Of a stretch of DNA of 64,000 nucleotides, positions 39,590-48,488 are shown in pieces (the stretch's first letter is position 1; each line of letters opens with the position of its first letter). The notes beneath the pieces were generated by a model. It did no database searches. It had not been told where the DNA came from and saw nothing but the letters and a program-made list of their open reading frames with translations. This DNA is from Euglena gracilis. Lineage: Eukaryota; Euglenida; Euglenophyceae; Euglenales. The position numbers and the translations under genes are program-made. The stretch spans positions 56,948,619 through 57,012,618 of the forward strand of contig CP154955.1 in NCBI GenBank assembly GCA_039621445.1, given 5' to 3'.

Positions 39590-39963
39590 TTAGAACCACA
39601 TCTCCCAGAAACCGGGCATCCGGCCAGGACAACTTCATTCGAATGAGGGTTTCCCTCAAACGCATGAAGTTCGGCACTGTAGAAAAAACGTTTGCAGTGA
39701 TCGTTCATACGATTCTGCACCACTTCGAGCACCGCATCCGGTGGTCGGTGGATCACGTTGCCTGCTTTTGTAAACTGCCGGAGATCTTCGTCGATGTTCG
39801 GCCAGATCTCCTGAAGGTAGGTGAATATCACAGTAACGTCATCGTCCTTCGTTTTCGAAGGTTCGGTGGCTTTTCCGCCCTTGCCTGCTGGTGGTCCGGC
39901 AGATTTTCCGCCTTTGCCTGGAGTTGGCCAAGCGGCTTTTCCGCCTTTGCCAGGTGGAGCTTT
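39538..39963 (-). CDS. Unidentified segment of the G frame with GKGGK repeats
   Basis: In the same frame as 40,800-39,964 beyond a single TGA at 39,964-39,966. It starts with GKGGKAA/GKGGKSA/GKGGKAT repeats separated by Pro, then a folded-looking part: VIFTYLQEIWPNIDEDL, HRPPDAVLEVVQNRMNDH, FYSAELHAFEGNPHSNE. It shifts into the next frame near 39,580. Function unknown. Confidence 0.45.
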   Translation of the reverse strand, partial: KAPPGKGGKAAWPTPGKGGKSAGPPAGKGGKATEPSKTKDDDVTVIFTYLQEIWPNIDEDLRQFTKAGNVIHRPPDAVLEVVQNRMNDHCKRFFYSAELHAFEGNPHSNEVVLAGCPVSGRCGSNWDTRARISASLPTETV

Positions 39964-40800
39964 TCAACCTTTCTCCTGGCCTTTTCCTTTCCCCTTACCC
40001 TTGCCTTTACCTTTCCCCTTACCCTTTGTGTTAGACAGCCATTCGAATGTCGCCCAGTAATCCCAGTATTCTGGGTCCTCTGGCGTAAACACAAGGTAAG
40101 ACACGGATTCCGTGCTTGGCGTTCGAGCACATTCCTGTTCAGCGTCACCACGATTCGAGTAAACCGGTGCGACTGGGGATGGTCGGGTTTCCCGACGTGA
40201 CCGTTCTGCCGTCACGTCTGGCGCTGGCGGAGCTTCCTCCTCAGCGTCGACGTGCATCGCCGCGGGCGGATTTTCCGACCTCGGCGAGCGGCGCTGTGGC
40301 TGCGGCGTCAAATTTTCCGTGCCGCGGTCACGCTTGCCGGCGGCAGAGCTTGTGGGTCGTGCTGATGGCGCTTCCGCCACAGCAACGTCCTGCTGTCGCG
40401 CTGGCTGACTTGATCGTGATGGAGCTGGGACTCCTGTGAGAGCCGACACAGCAGCATCATACTGCTGGCGCTCCTCTCGTGTCATTTCCGCCCGGGCAGG
40501 GTATCCCTGGCAAGCAGAAAAAGGGCGGCGACGTGCGATTTGTCGTTGGATCGTCACAGCATATTCATACTGTTGACGCTCCTCCTCAGTCTCGAACGGC
40601 CGGCCAGTCCACGGGTTAACGGGATCATCCCGTACCGGGGGAACTGGTGCCGCACGAGGCGCTGCCGCGGCTTCCAGCGGACGAGCGCTTCGGGCAGAGT
40701 CAGACGTCAGGGGAGGGTTTCCCTCCGCAGGACGTCGTGGGATAGGGTCAGGTATGGTTGGGTGGGGTTGAGGTAAATACACGTACTGATCCCGTGACAT
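39964..40800 (-). CDS. Unidentified Arg/Pro-rich segment of the G frame with (KG)n tail
   Basis: 278 codons starting with ATG, but in the same frame as the upstream segment, separated from it only by TAG and three codons. It contains two related motifs, ETEEERQQYEYAVTIQ and MTREERQQYDAAVSAL, a Pro/Arg-rich middle, EDPEYWDYWATFEWL, and a Lys-Gly repeat tail that ends at TGA. (KG)n tails probably bind nucleic acid. No family was recognised. Confidence 0.5.
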   Translation of the reverse strand: MSRDQYVYLPQPHPTIPDPIPRRPAEGNPPLTSDSARSARPLEAAAAPRAAPVPPVRDDPVNPWTGRPFETEEERQQYEYAVTIQRQIARRRPFSACQGYPARAEMTREERQQYDAAVSALTGVPAPSRSSQPARQQDVAVAEAPSARPTSSAAGKRDRGTENLTPQPQRRSPRSENPPAAMHVDAEEEAPPAPDVTAERSRRETRPSPVAPVYSNRGDAEQECARTPSTESVSYLVFTPEDPEYWDYWATFEWLSNTKGKGKGKGKGKGKGKGQEKG

Positions 40801-40809
40801 TGGCGCCTC

Positions 40810-41505
40810 CTAGAGGTACTCCCCAGAGACGGTGTACTGAGACACATGCTCCTGCGCAGGATAATCCCGCCGGGGCATGCGCTCAGGGGATCGAAAAATA
40901 CTTTCTTTCACACGTGGGTGTTCACTCCGGACAGGTGCTTCCATTGTCTCTTCCTCGAGTAATCCGGGGGAGTGAGCACGAAAATGTGCACTGCAAGTGC
41001 CAACTGGTGGTACCTGCCGTGCTACCTGTGGCGGGACTTCCACGCCCAGGTCACGCATGGTAATGTCCGCCGCGAATCCCGACGCGTCCGGGTCGGTGTA
41101 ATACACCAGACCGGTCATCGTCGCCCGGGCGCACATACACCACAGGGCCGGAGGGGTATTCGGGATGGTCAACATTTTACGGCAGTGGTCATCCCACAAT
41201 GCCTGGGTGAGGTGGTCTGTTGCCGGGTTTGCGCTCATACACATAACCCGGTTCATCGTCTCCGCCGTGCGGTGGATCATCACACCTGCATACGGTGGGA
41301 GGCGACGAGAGCCTGATGGCTGAGATGGCCGCGCTTCCGCGGACATCGAGGGTATCCTGCTACTGCTGCTGGCTTCAGGGTTTCCCTGAGCCGCAGTCCG
41401 TGCAGGTGGCTGCGTACCGTATCGGTACGCATACTGGTCAGGTTGAGGGTGAGTGGTGGGGTGGTAAGTCGGTCCTCCGCCTGGCTCCCTTCCACCGGGC
41501 AGCAT
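40810..41505 (-). CDS. Unidentified N-terminal segment of the G frame
   Basis: 231 codons with an ATG at 41,505-41,503, twelve bases inside the left edge of element B. The start is Pro/Gln/Tyr-rich. A folded part follows (MIHRTAETMNRVMCMSANPA, LWCMCARATMTGLVYYTDP), and the end is acidic and basic. The stop is TAG, after which the same frame continues into the 40,800 segment. If C and G are one element, this is the first reading frame downstream of the chromodomain. Confidence 0.5.
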   Translation of the reverse strand: MLPGGREPGGGPTYHPTTHPQPDQYAYRYGTQPPARTAAQGNPEASSSSRIPSMSAEARPSQPSGSRRLPPYAGVMIHRTAETMNRVMCMSANPATDHLTQALWDDHCRKMLTIPNTPPALWCMCARATMTGLVYYTDPDASGFAADITMRDLGVEVPPQVARQVPPVGTCSAHFRAHSPGLLEEETMEAPVRSEHPRVKESIFRSPERMPRRDYPAQEHVSQYTVSGEYL

Positions 41506-41517
41506 GATACCGCCTGT

Positions 41518-42174
41518 TGTTCACACCCGGCGCCCCCCCTGCGAGTGTCGGACCCGAGACCCCAGCCCCCCCGCCGGCTGCCTCGTCCCCGACACCCACC
41601 CTTGGGGCTGCCGTTCCCTGGCCCGGGGCCAGTGTTTTTCCGGGTGGTGGAGGGCTCAGGCCACCCCCCGTTTCGCCCACTGGTGTACCCCCCGACCAGA
41701 GGGGTGTGCGTAGGATCAAATTTGCTTTTTCCCTGAAAACTTGCACAAAGTCAAAATTCCGTTTAAGTGAAATTGTTGTCCCAAATGCCTTTCCCCATGA
41801 GGCCATTTCACCCACCCTTTCTTAAGAATGCAAAAACACTGGAAATGGTCAGGGAGGGTGTTTTGGTGCAATGGATGGTGGTAAAAGGCAGCGGAAACAC
41901 GCACACACCGTGAAAGTGGGAAGAGGGACCTGAAATTGACAATTCTTCCAAACAATGCAACTTGTCTCGAATTCAATTCTCCAAATCAGTCTTTGATTGT
42001 CAACCAAATGGGAAAAAAACCCACAAAGGTCTGCGGAAGCAAATTGTGTTAAATTAGAACCTCAAATTAGGCTTCTCCTATTGAAAGCGCGTCCTTGCGC
42101 GGAATGAAAATTCCATGTTTTCAAAAGCTTCCGCCCCACCATTTTTGACTGTCGGATGCCCCCGACAGTCGACA
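41518..42174 (-). repeat. 3' LTR of element B
   Basis: In the minus sense it starts TGTCGACTGTCGG at 42,174 and ends near GTGAACA at 41,518. It matches 53,379-54,030 over its whole length, with about a dozen substitutions and one 5-base insertion (near 41,955). The polypurine tract adjoins at 42,175. The outer flank at 41,513-41,517 (cctgt) does not form a clear duplication with the flank at 54,031. Confidence 0.88.
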
Positions 42175-42185
42175 CCCCCTCCCTT
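42175..42185 (-). other. Polypurine tract of element B
   Basis: The minus strand reads AAGGGAGGGGG directly before the LTR start TGTCGAC. This is the expected primer site for plus-strand DNA synthesis, and it fixes the LTR edge. Confidence 0.8.
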
Positions 42186-43740
42186 GCGACATTAGTCGGA
42201 CCCTCAAAAAAAAATGAAAAATTGAACAAAAAAAGCAAAGAAATACAAAAAATCAGAACGAAACCCGAAAGAAAATGAGAATCCTTCACTAATGCTTTGA
42301 GAAAGTAATGATGAAACGCCTATGCCCCTCGCTTGTGTTACCTTGCCACAAAAACAAGGTACACGGCACCACTTAGCGGCTCCACAGAAATGTGCGAAAA
42401 CGTCCCCCCCAAATCCAAAAAATCCATGCGCCCGCCACAGGTTGGGGGCATAAAAAAGGTGCCAAGAGAAAAAATTGCCATGAACTCTGTGAAATCCATT
42501 CAAAATTAAACATAAACTTGGCTAGCGCCCCCCCCCCATCGAAAACCCATCGTGGGGAGAGTTCTGACTTTTTGCACCCCGGAGGGAAAGTTTTGGAGGG
42601 AAATTTTGCCCCCCCCCCCAAACGTTCGGCTTGACCGCTTTGGGGAGAGTTCGGACAGCACCCCCCCCCCCGGGCGCTTGTGTCTCCCTTTCTCATGGCA
42701 TACAAAAAAAAACTCGGATCCTTGGATTGTAAGGCGTTTTCTTGCATGACCCACTCCTTGCGGACATCCGAAATGCAACCAACCCTTCATGAATGAAATC
42801 CGGTGAAATTCAAAAAAATTACAATTCACAGGGTCGTTGCGTGGTGTGTCATACATCAACTGAAAAATCAGGCGGTCTCCATAACACCATCCTTTGGACA
42901 TGGGAGTGGGAATGGGCGCCCCCGCCCCAACCGCAACACGCTTGGAGGGAGCTCACCCAAAAATCAGAGAAAATTCAGCCCCCCCCCCCCATCTACGGAG
43001 AAGGTGAGGCTTCTTCCGCCTTGCGTTCACCAATGACTCGGAATCCAAACAATCATCAAAACTCCATACTTTGGGCCGCTCTCCTACAGTGGCTATGGCT
43101 CGAGATGGGAAAAAAAAATCCAAATCCTTCGGTCTCCCTTTCCATTCACGGTATGAGAAGGTGAGGTGAGGTTGGGGTGAGGAATATAGGCAGCGGGGCT
43201 CGGGGCTCGGGTAGCGTGTGATGGGGCCGTTTATAAAGAGGAAAGCCCCAACGGGGCTGGGCCATGGACAAATTGGGTAGTGCTGTATTCGGTTGGTTGG
43301 GTAAAAAGGCTTCATCTCCTCGTCTCATCTCCTCGTCTCATCTCCTCGTCTCCTCGCTCCTTGCCTCGTCTCCTCGCTCCTTGCCTCGTCTCCTCGCTCC
43401 TTGCTGTGGTGTGCGCTCGCACTTTTCCCTTGGGGCTTCCTTGGGCGTGCTTGGAGCCTCCAAGTCCTCAAAACCTGTGAGAGCAAAGCGAAAGAGAAGA
43501 GCAAGCACAAAATACATGGAGAGAGGGAGAGAGAGAGAGATCATTCATCATATGCTCGAGAGATCAAAACATATGAGAATCGTGTATTCAAAAACAAAAC
43601 ATGTGATGCACAAGCAATGCATATGTAGCACACAAATAACTCGCCGAAACAGCACTTCGCCCAATTCAAATCAAGAGCCTCAAACATTCTGGCTCCCCCA
43701 TCCAAAAAAAAGGAAAATGAACCGAGCCTTCAACTTTCGG
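42186..43740 (-). other. Long untranslated 3' part of element B with C-runs on +
   Basis: No domain was recognised between the chromodomain and the polypurine tract. Five runs of 7-14 C on the + strand (near 42,402, 42,528, 42,610, 42,661 and 42,979) mean G-runs in the element's sense strand. A tandem array lies at 43,311-43,404, and a purine tract (gagagagaga) at 43,520-43,541. Confidence 0.6.
43311..43404 (+). repeat. Tandem tctcatctcctcg / tctcctcgctccttgcctcg array
   Basis: Three 13-base units (tctcatctcctcg) are followed by two and a half 20-base units sharing the tctcctcg core. The array is purely pyrimidine-rich on the + strand. It lies in the untranslated part of element B. Confidence 0.8.
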
Positions 43741-43744
43741 CTCA

Positions 43745-43975
43745 CTTGGGTTTCAAAGATTTTTTCAATTCCGACATCAAATCGACCCCTAGATTTTTCT
43801 TCGAGCAATACCTTACCAACTCCTCACTAAACCGGTGTATAAAATTCCCCACCGGTTCCCAAGTTTCCTCCCCATCATTATATCCAACCCATTTTGTGAG
43901 GAACTCCCAGGTTCCTCCCCCTCTTGCGATGATTCAGATTTTTTTCTACCTCCCACTCATCAGGCATTGCTTCTT
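43745..43975 (-). pseudogene. Chromodomain of element B, one frameshift
   Basis: DEWEVEKNLNHRKR (about 43,930-43,972) is followed, after a one-base shift at a G-run near 43,920, by WEFLTKWVGYNDGEETWEP and GNFIHRFSEELVRY. This is the full chromodomain pattern, including the TWEP motif and aromatic-cage-like Trp/Tyr positions. It is closely related to the chromodomain of element A (NFIHRYSKEW). It directs integration to marked chromatin. Confidence 0.78.
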
Positions 43976-44251
43976 CCTCTTTTTCGGTTCTTTTGAAAAA
44001 GAGCAAAGGAACCCCTCACCAAGAACTTCAGGCTCTTTGTACTCCTTACTACGGTGAGTCTTAATTTCCATCCCGGGCTTAATTTCAATAAGTTAACTCC
44101 TCTCCCCCTCCCGGGCGTTGATAATCCCAGGTCCAATCCATCTGGAATCCAATTTTTCGCCGGATCCTTCGGGTTTCCTATACCACACTTGGGTTCCTAA
44201 TTTTAAGTGCACCAACTCCCTCCTCCCTTGGTTGACCCAACTCGCTTGAAC

Positions 44252-45133
44252 CTAATGTGTGTGGTTGAGCACATTTGCAACCTTCTCATCCATCTCCCTC
44301 ATTCGGCGAAAGAAACTTTGAGCGTCCTCACACTTCTTTGTTGGTTCATAGGGTATCCCCCCAATGGGTCTATCCCTTCCGAACAAAATTTCGTAAGGAC
44401 TAAAACCACTCTCCCCCTTGGTGTCATGAATACGAACCAAAACTTGGGGAAGAGCTTCCACCCAATTCTTTTTTTCCTCCACAAACAATTTTCGGAGGAC
44501 TTCCATAATTTGTTGACCGGCTCTTTCCACCCTCCCATTCGCTTGGTGGTGGTAATCTTGGGAAAATGCTTGTCTAATCCCCATGAGTGAACACATTTTT
44601 TGCCACCATGTGTTGACAAAATGGCTCCCTTGGTCACATGAAATTATTGAGGGTACTCCAAAAGGTTTCCATTGGGACTTAAGCATTTCGTTGGCCAACT
44701 TTGCACCCGTTAATCCCTTATCAAAACATGGTATGGCTACAATCCAACCGGAATGTCGGTCCACGCAAACAGCCATTGTGTTGTATTCCCCCCCCTCGTA
44801 CAACACCCTTGGCATTTTGAAAAGATCAATTGCCACACTCATCATGGGTGCGGGTGGTATGGGTGTTGAATCAATGGGACCTTTCAATGTCTCCCCCCTC
44901 GAGGTTGCTTGACACGTTGTGCAATTTTTGCTACAACTGTCGGTGAAAACTTTTGCCTTCTTTTCATCAGCCCATGCGTACCTCAAATTGACGTGTCTCC
45001 ACACCTTTTCCGGACCTATATGTCCAAGGAATTTGTGGTTTTCAAGGATGATCATTTCTTGAAAACCCAGTGGAACACACAACTTCTCTTCCCGAAACGT
45101 TTGGTTTTTGTGGACTTTCACCCCCTTTGACAA
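44252..45133 (-). CDS. Element B integrase, DDE triad intact
   Basis: Residues are counted from 45,133, where TTG is simply the frame edge after a single TAA (the protein is continuous upstream as NGELSKG). Zinc part: His33, His38, Cys71, Cys74 (HKFLGHIG, CTTC). Catalytic core: Asp103 (VAIDLFKM), Asp167 (IISCDQGSHF) and Glu203 (NGRVERAG). ESGFSPYEILFGRD is the usual end of the core. The C-terminal region continues past 44,252 in another frame (KLGTQVWYRKPEG, WIGPGII) to the chromodomain. The core looks functional. Confidence 0.87.
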   Translation of the reverse strand: MSKGVKVHKNQTFREEKLCVPLGFQEMIILENHKFLGHIGPEKVWRHVNLRYAWADEKKAKVFTDSCSKNCTTCQATSRGETLKGPIDSTPIPPAPMMSVAIDLFKMPRVLYEGGEYNTMAVCVDRHSGWIVAIPCFDKGLTGAKLANEMLKSQWKPFGVPSIISCDQGSHFVNTWWQKMCSLMGIRQAFSQDYHHQANGRVERAGQQIMEVLRKLFVEEKKNWVEALPQVLVRIHDTKGESGFSPYEILFGRDRPIGGIPYEPTKKCEDAQSFFRRMREMDEKVANVLNHTH

Positions 45134-45142
45134 TTCACCATT

Positions 45143-46180
45143 TTATTGCGTTGCTTGCCAAATTTCCCTCCAAGTGGGGCATTCGGTATATGCAACCACC
45201 CAATCTCCCTCCCAAACTGATTTCGTTAGCTTAGGGGTTGCACTTGGAGTTGGCGCGGCCGCACCTTCTCCCGTTCCCCCCTTCGGTAACTCATTAGTCG
45301 GAAGTTTTGGGCTGGTCACCAAATTTCCCGCAGGGTCCACTCCATCCCAAAAGGTAACTCTCCTCTTACCCTTTTTCGAACTAGAATTCCTAGGCCCTTG
45401 TGAGTGAGTGTCTTCGGTGGCGTTTGTTCCTCCCGGACTTTCTACACTCTCGGTACCCCTCCCTGATGCATCATCTACAAAATTGGGTGCCACCTCTTTT
45501 CCACTGCGGGTTAGCACCCCACTTATCCACATGTTACGAGCGTTAGGCTGATTTTTGATTTTGACCAACAAACAATTTTTCTCATCTTCCCTCTCCTCTC
45601 TTATTAGCTCTTCCATTTCCCTTTTATCCTCGGCCGAACCATGTTTACTAATGTCCCTTAGAGCTTGCGAAGCGGGGTACGCCCACCGACTCAAAATGTC
45701 GGCAATGGTGTTTTCCTTACCCGGTATGTACCCCACTGTCAAATCGTATTTTGAGAAAATTTGGTGCCATCGTGCCCTCCTCCCCACCGGTCCACTTGGG
45801 GTGTCGAGCACTTCTTTTGCCCATGCCTCCAAACTTTGGTGATCGGTCAACACCAAAATGGGTTGGAGACCAATCCAACTTTCCCATTTTTGGAGTGCCA
45901 AAATTATGGCATATGTCTCCAATTCCCGGGGGGTCCATTTTCTTTGTCCCTCGGTGAGTTTTCTGGACATAAAAGCAACAGGCACCTTTTTTTTGTCCAA
46001 AACATCTTGGGGTGTGGGCGTACCGCCTCCTTTAAGTTGATCCAAAGTTGCTCCTACGGCATACCCACTTGCATCTACTCTCAAAGCAAAGGGTTTATCG
46101 GGATCCACTCTTTGAAGAATCAAACCGGAACACAACCGTTTCTTTAACCCCTCAAATGCCTTGTGTTCAACCTCCCCGAA
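45143..46180 (-). CDS. Element B RNase H and RNase H-integrase linker
   Basis: RNase H blocks: PFALRVDASGYAVGATLDQ, VPVAFMSRKLTEGQRKW, ELETYAIILALQKW, ILVLTDHQSLEAW and YIPGKENTIADILSRW. The catalytic Asp, Glu and Asp are at the expected places. A linker of about 170 residues, acidic then Ser/Gly-rich, follows and contains MWISGVLTRSGKE. It corresponds to the place where element A carries its methyltransferase. The frame ends with TAA at 45,143, a single change from a Gln codon being likely. Confidence 0.85.
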   Translation of the reverse strand, partial: FGEVEHKAFEGLKKRLCSGLILQRVDPDKPFALRVDASGYAVGATLDQLKGGGTPTPQDVLDKKKVPVAFMSRKLTEGQRKWTPRELETYAIILALQKWESWIGLQPILVLTDHQSLEAWAKEVLDTPSGPVGRRARWHQIFSKYDLTVGYIPGKENTIADILSRWAYPASQALRDISKHGSAEDKREMEELIREEREDEKNCLLVKIKNQPNARNMWISGVLTRSGKEVAPNFVDDASGRGTESVESPGGTNATEDTHSQGPRNSSSKKGKRRVTFWDGVDPAGNLVTSPKLPTNELPKGGTGEGAAAPTPSATPKLTKSVWEGDWVVAYTECPTWREIWQATQ

Positions 46181-47095
46181 TTAAACCCATTTTTTGCTCC
46201 CTTTCTTGCCTTCCTCCCTAGACACCTTTAACTTATCTTGCAAAGGTGCCGCAACTTGAGCATACATGTGTATGTAGGTGTTGTAATAATTTGTGAAGCC
46301 GAGGAAAGCCCTTAAGGCCGTTATGGTTGTTGGAACCTCCCATTTCTCAATGGCACGTAATTTGCCGGGGGCCGGCCGACGCATGCCATGCACCAAAATC
46401 TGGCCACAAAATTCCACTTCTTTGATGAATAATTCCGCTTTTTTTGGGTCCACTACAAAAATTTCCTCGGCGAGTAAATCCAACACCCTACACAAATCCC
46501 TTTTGTGTGCCTCGAGGAGATCCTCCCCTTCCCCGACGGTGGTCCCTACCAAAATGTCATCAATGTATGGGGTAGCAATATCCCTTACGGGTGCTAAACG
46601 GTCATCCATCATTTGTTGAAATTGTTGTGAGGCATTGGTTAACCCCATTACATTTACCCTCCATTGGTAAAGACCCTTTGGTGTGAAGGAGCAAGTTATA
46701 GGCCTACTATCCGGGTGAAGCGGCTGTTGGTGGAAAGCTTGTTTTAAATCCAAAATGGAGAACAATTGGTTTGCGCCATGCTTCACCAGGATGTCTTCGA
46801 TTTTCGGGAGAGGGTAATTGCATCTACGGGATTGGCTGTTGGGTCCCCTCATGTCAACAACCCCCAACCAAGGAAAATCGGCTCACTTTTTGGGCACGGG
46901 GAAAGTTTGTGAGAGCCATTCTGAATTTTTTGTTGTGGCTGGCTCGATGAATTTCATATCGATCCAATCTTGAGTGATTTTTTCCAACTCTTCTTTTCGT
47001 TCCCCGTGCATGAAAAATGGTTTCTGTCGGGTGGGCCGCGCTCCTTCTTGCAAAGGTATGAATGCATAACCATATGGTCCTCTTACGGGTGCGTC
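46181..47095 (-). pseudogene. Element B reverse transcriptase, shift and TGA in the N-terminal part
   Basis: From 47,095 the frame shifts within VEPYFG and continues as KVQPDAPVRGPYGYAF, KPFFMHGERKEELEKIT and WLSQTFPVPKK, then TGA (about 46,881). The frame goes on as LGVVDMRGPNSQSRRCNYPLP and FSILDLKQAFHQQPLHPDS, which holds the first catalytic Asp. ATPYIDDILVG is the YIDD box. LRAFLGFTNYYNTYIHMYA is the connection. All catalytic residues are kept, but two changes interrupt the N-terminal third. Confidence 0.85.
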
Positions 47096-48393
47096 GGGTT
47101 GTACCTTAGACCGAAATACGGTTCCACCATACCTTCCAAAACCTCCTCTCTTAGCTCCCTTATTATCTCTTCCTCTTTGGATTCCGTTTTATTATTCCCC
47201 TCCCCCTCCCTTGCAATGATCATTTTGCGAATAGGTAGGGGGTTTTCATTTGCATTCTCCAAATTCTTGTCCAACACTTTGAGCGAGTGTTCGTCCAAGG
47301 CTTGTCCCCTTTGATCAAAACCCTCCATAGGAAGTTGGAAACCAAACTTTTCCAAATTTGTCACACCCCCCCTTTGGGGTAGTGTGTTAGGGACTTTTCC
47401 TTGTCGTTTTCTCCTATGATCTCTCACACCGAACAAAAATGTCAACTCAGGTTCCTCCACTATCAAAGCACGATGATGTGTAAAAATTCCAATTTTTGTT
47501 TGCACAAGCCATGGGTATGACAAAATTGCGTCCACTTTGATATTGGCTTCATAAAATTCCACATCGTACTCAAAATCTGTGGGTGGGGTATTATCGTTCA
47601 CCTCCCCTTGCAATTTCATAATCACCTTAGTGCACCTCCCCCCACAACTCAAGGCTTGACCGTCAGCGGTTTCAAACCTCAAGGGGTGTTCGGCCGAATA
47701 CATTAGGTGGTCACTCACTAAACCTTGCCTTATGAGGTTAGCTTCGGCACCGGTGTCCACCAAAATATCCATATTTCGTTCCTCCCCGTTCCCCAAAACA
47801 ATCCTTGTCCGAATCAAAAGTTGTCGGTCCTTAGAAAATTTCTCAATCCCTGTGGGTGGGTATCTCTTTTTAACCATCTGTGATTTCAGGTGTACCACCT
47901 TTGGCTTCTTGGGGTTGCTAGTGTTGGCGGGGGGCTTATTACCCTCTTTCAACAAGGCCCAAACTCCCCACCTCACACCCCCCATTGGTTTCCCATCGAC
48001 CTCAAAAAGCTTGGTTCCGGGTGGAAAATACAACTTTTTTGATGCCTTCCGAACAAGTTCCCTCACCCAACCTCTGTTCCAATCGGGTAAAATGCAAATG
48101 GCATCACAAGGGTCCTTTTGCAATTTCTTTGCCACCTTTGGCCACAATGACCAGGGAGGGTTCAACCAGACCGTGCCCCCCCCTCCCCATGGCACCGCCA
48201 AAGCATTTTCCTTCTCGGTCAAATATGATGTGCACTGAGAACTTTGGGTAGAAGCAAAACAATCCACCTCGGCCCTCCTTTGAAAATTCTCCTCAATCAT
48301 TTGCACAAATGAATTTCGAACGGCATAGTCCCCACGTTTGAAGGAAAATTTCTCCTCCTTAAAATCAAGGGCCGAAAGAAGGTACTCGACCAA
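47083..48393 (-). CDS. Element B adenine-methyltransferase-like domain fused to aspartic protease
   Basis: Residues are counted from 48,393. The N-terminal domain (about 40-150) follows the DIRS-type pattern: AEVDCFASTQSSQCTSY, VWLNPPWSLWPKVAKKL (NPPW at 78-81), AICILPDWNRGWV, KLYFPPGTKLFEVDGKP and VRWGVWALL. NPPW is the catalytic motif of N6-adenine methyltransferases, and all surrounding blocks are kept. The aspartic protease follows, with Asp213-Thr-Gly (MDILVDTGAEANLIR). The frame ends at the start of the RT by a one-base shift. The domain may methylate DNA or be inactive; the sequence alone does not decide. Confidence 0.82.
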   Translation of the reverse strand: MVEYLLSALDFKEEKFSFKRGDYAVRNSFVQMIEENFQRRAEVDCFASTQSSQCTSYLTEKENALAVPWGGGGTVWLNPPWSLWPKVAKKLQKDPCDAICILPDWNRGWVRELVRKASKKLYFPPGTKLFEVDGKPMGGVRWGVWALLKEGNKPPANTSNPKKPKVVHLKSQMVKKRYPPTGIEKFSKDRQLLIRTRIVLGNGEERNMDILVDTGAEANLIRQGLVSDHLMYSAEHPLRFETADGQALSCGGRCTKVIMKLQGEVNDNTPPTDFEYDVEFYEANIKVDAILSYPWLVQTKIGIFTHHRALIVEEPELTFLFGVRDHRRKRQGKVPNTLPQRGGVTNLEKFGFQLPMEGFDQRGQALDEHSLKVLDKNLENANENPLPIRKMIIAREGEGNNKTESKEEEIIRELREEVLEGMVEPYFGLRYNPTHP

Positions 48394-48488
48394 CTTCTCA
48401 GGTACTCTTCATTTTTGTTGAGTGCTCACCCTCATTCCGTTTCCTCCCAATTGTTCTTTGTGAACCAACCCACCCCCCTCACTCACAA

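Noticed and set aside
36368-41505. Host gene interrupted by transposons
   Set aside because: It is possible, but the frame runs into a D-family 3' region and LTR and starts next to the end of element C in the same orientation, so a transposon origin explains more. Kept as an alternative only.
36368-41505. Envelope protein for the G frame
   Set aside because: No signal peptide, transmembrane helix or fusion-peptide-like segment could be seen. Position alone is not enough.
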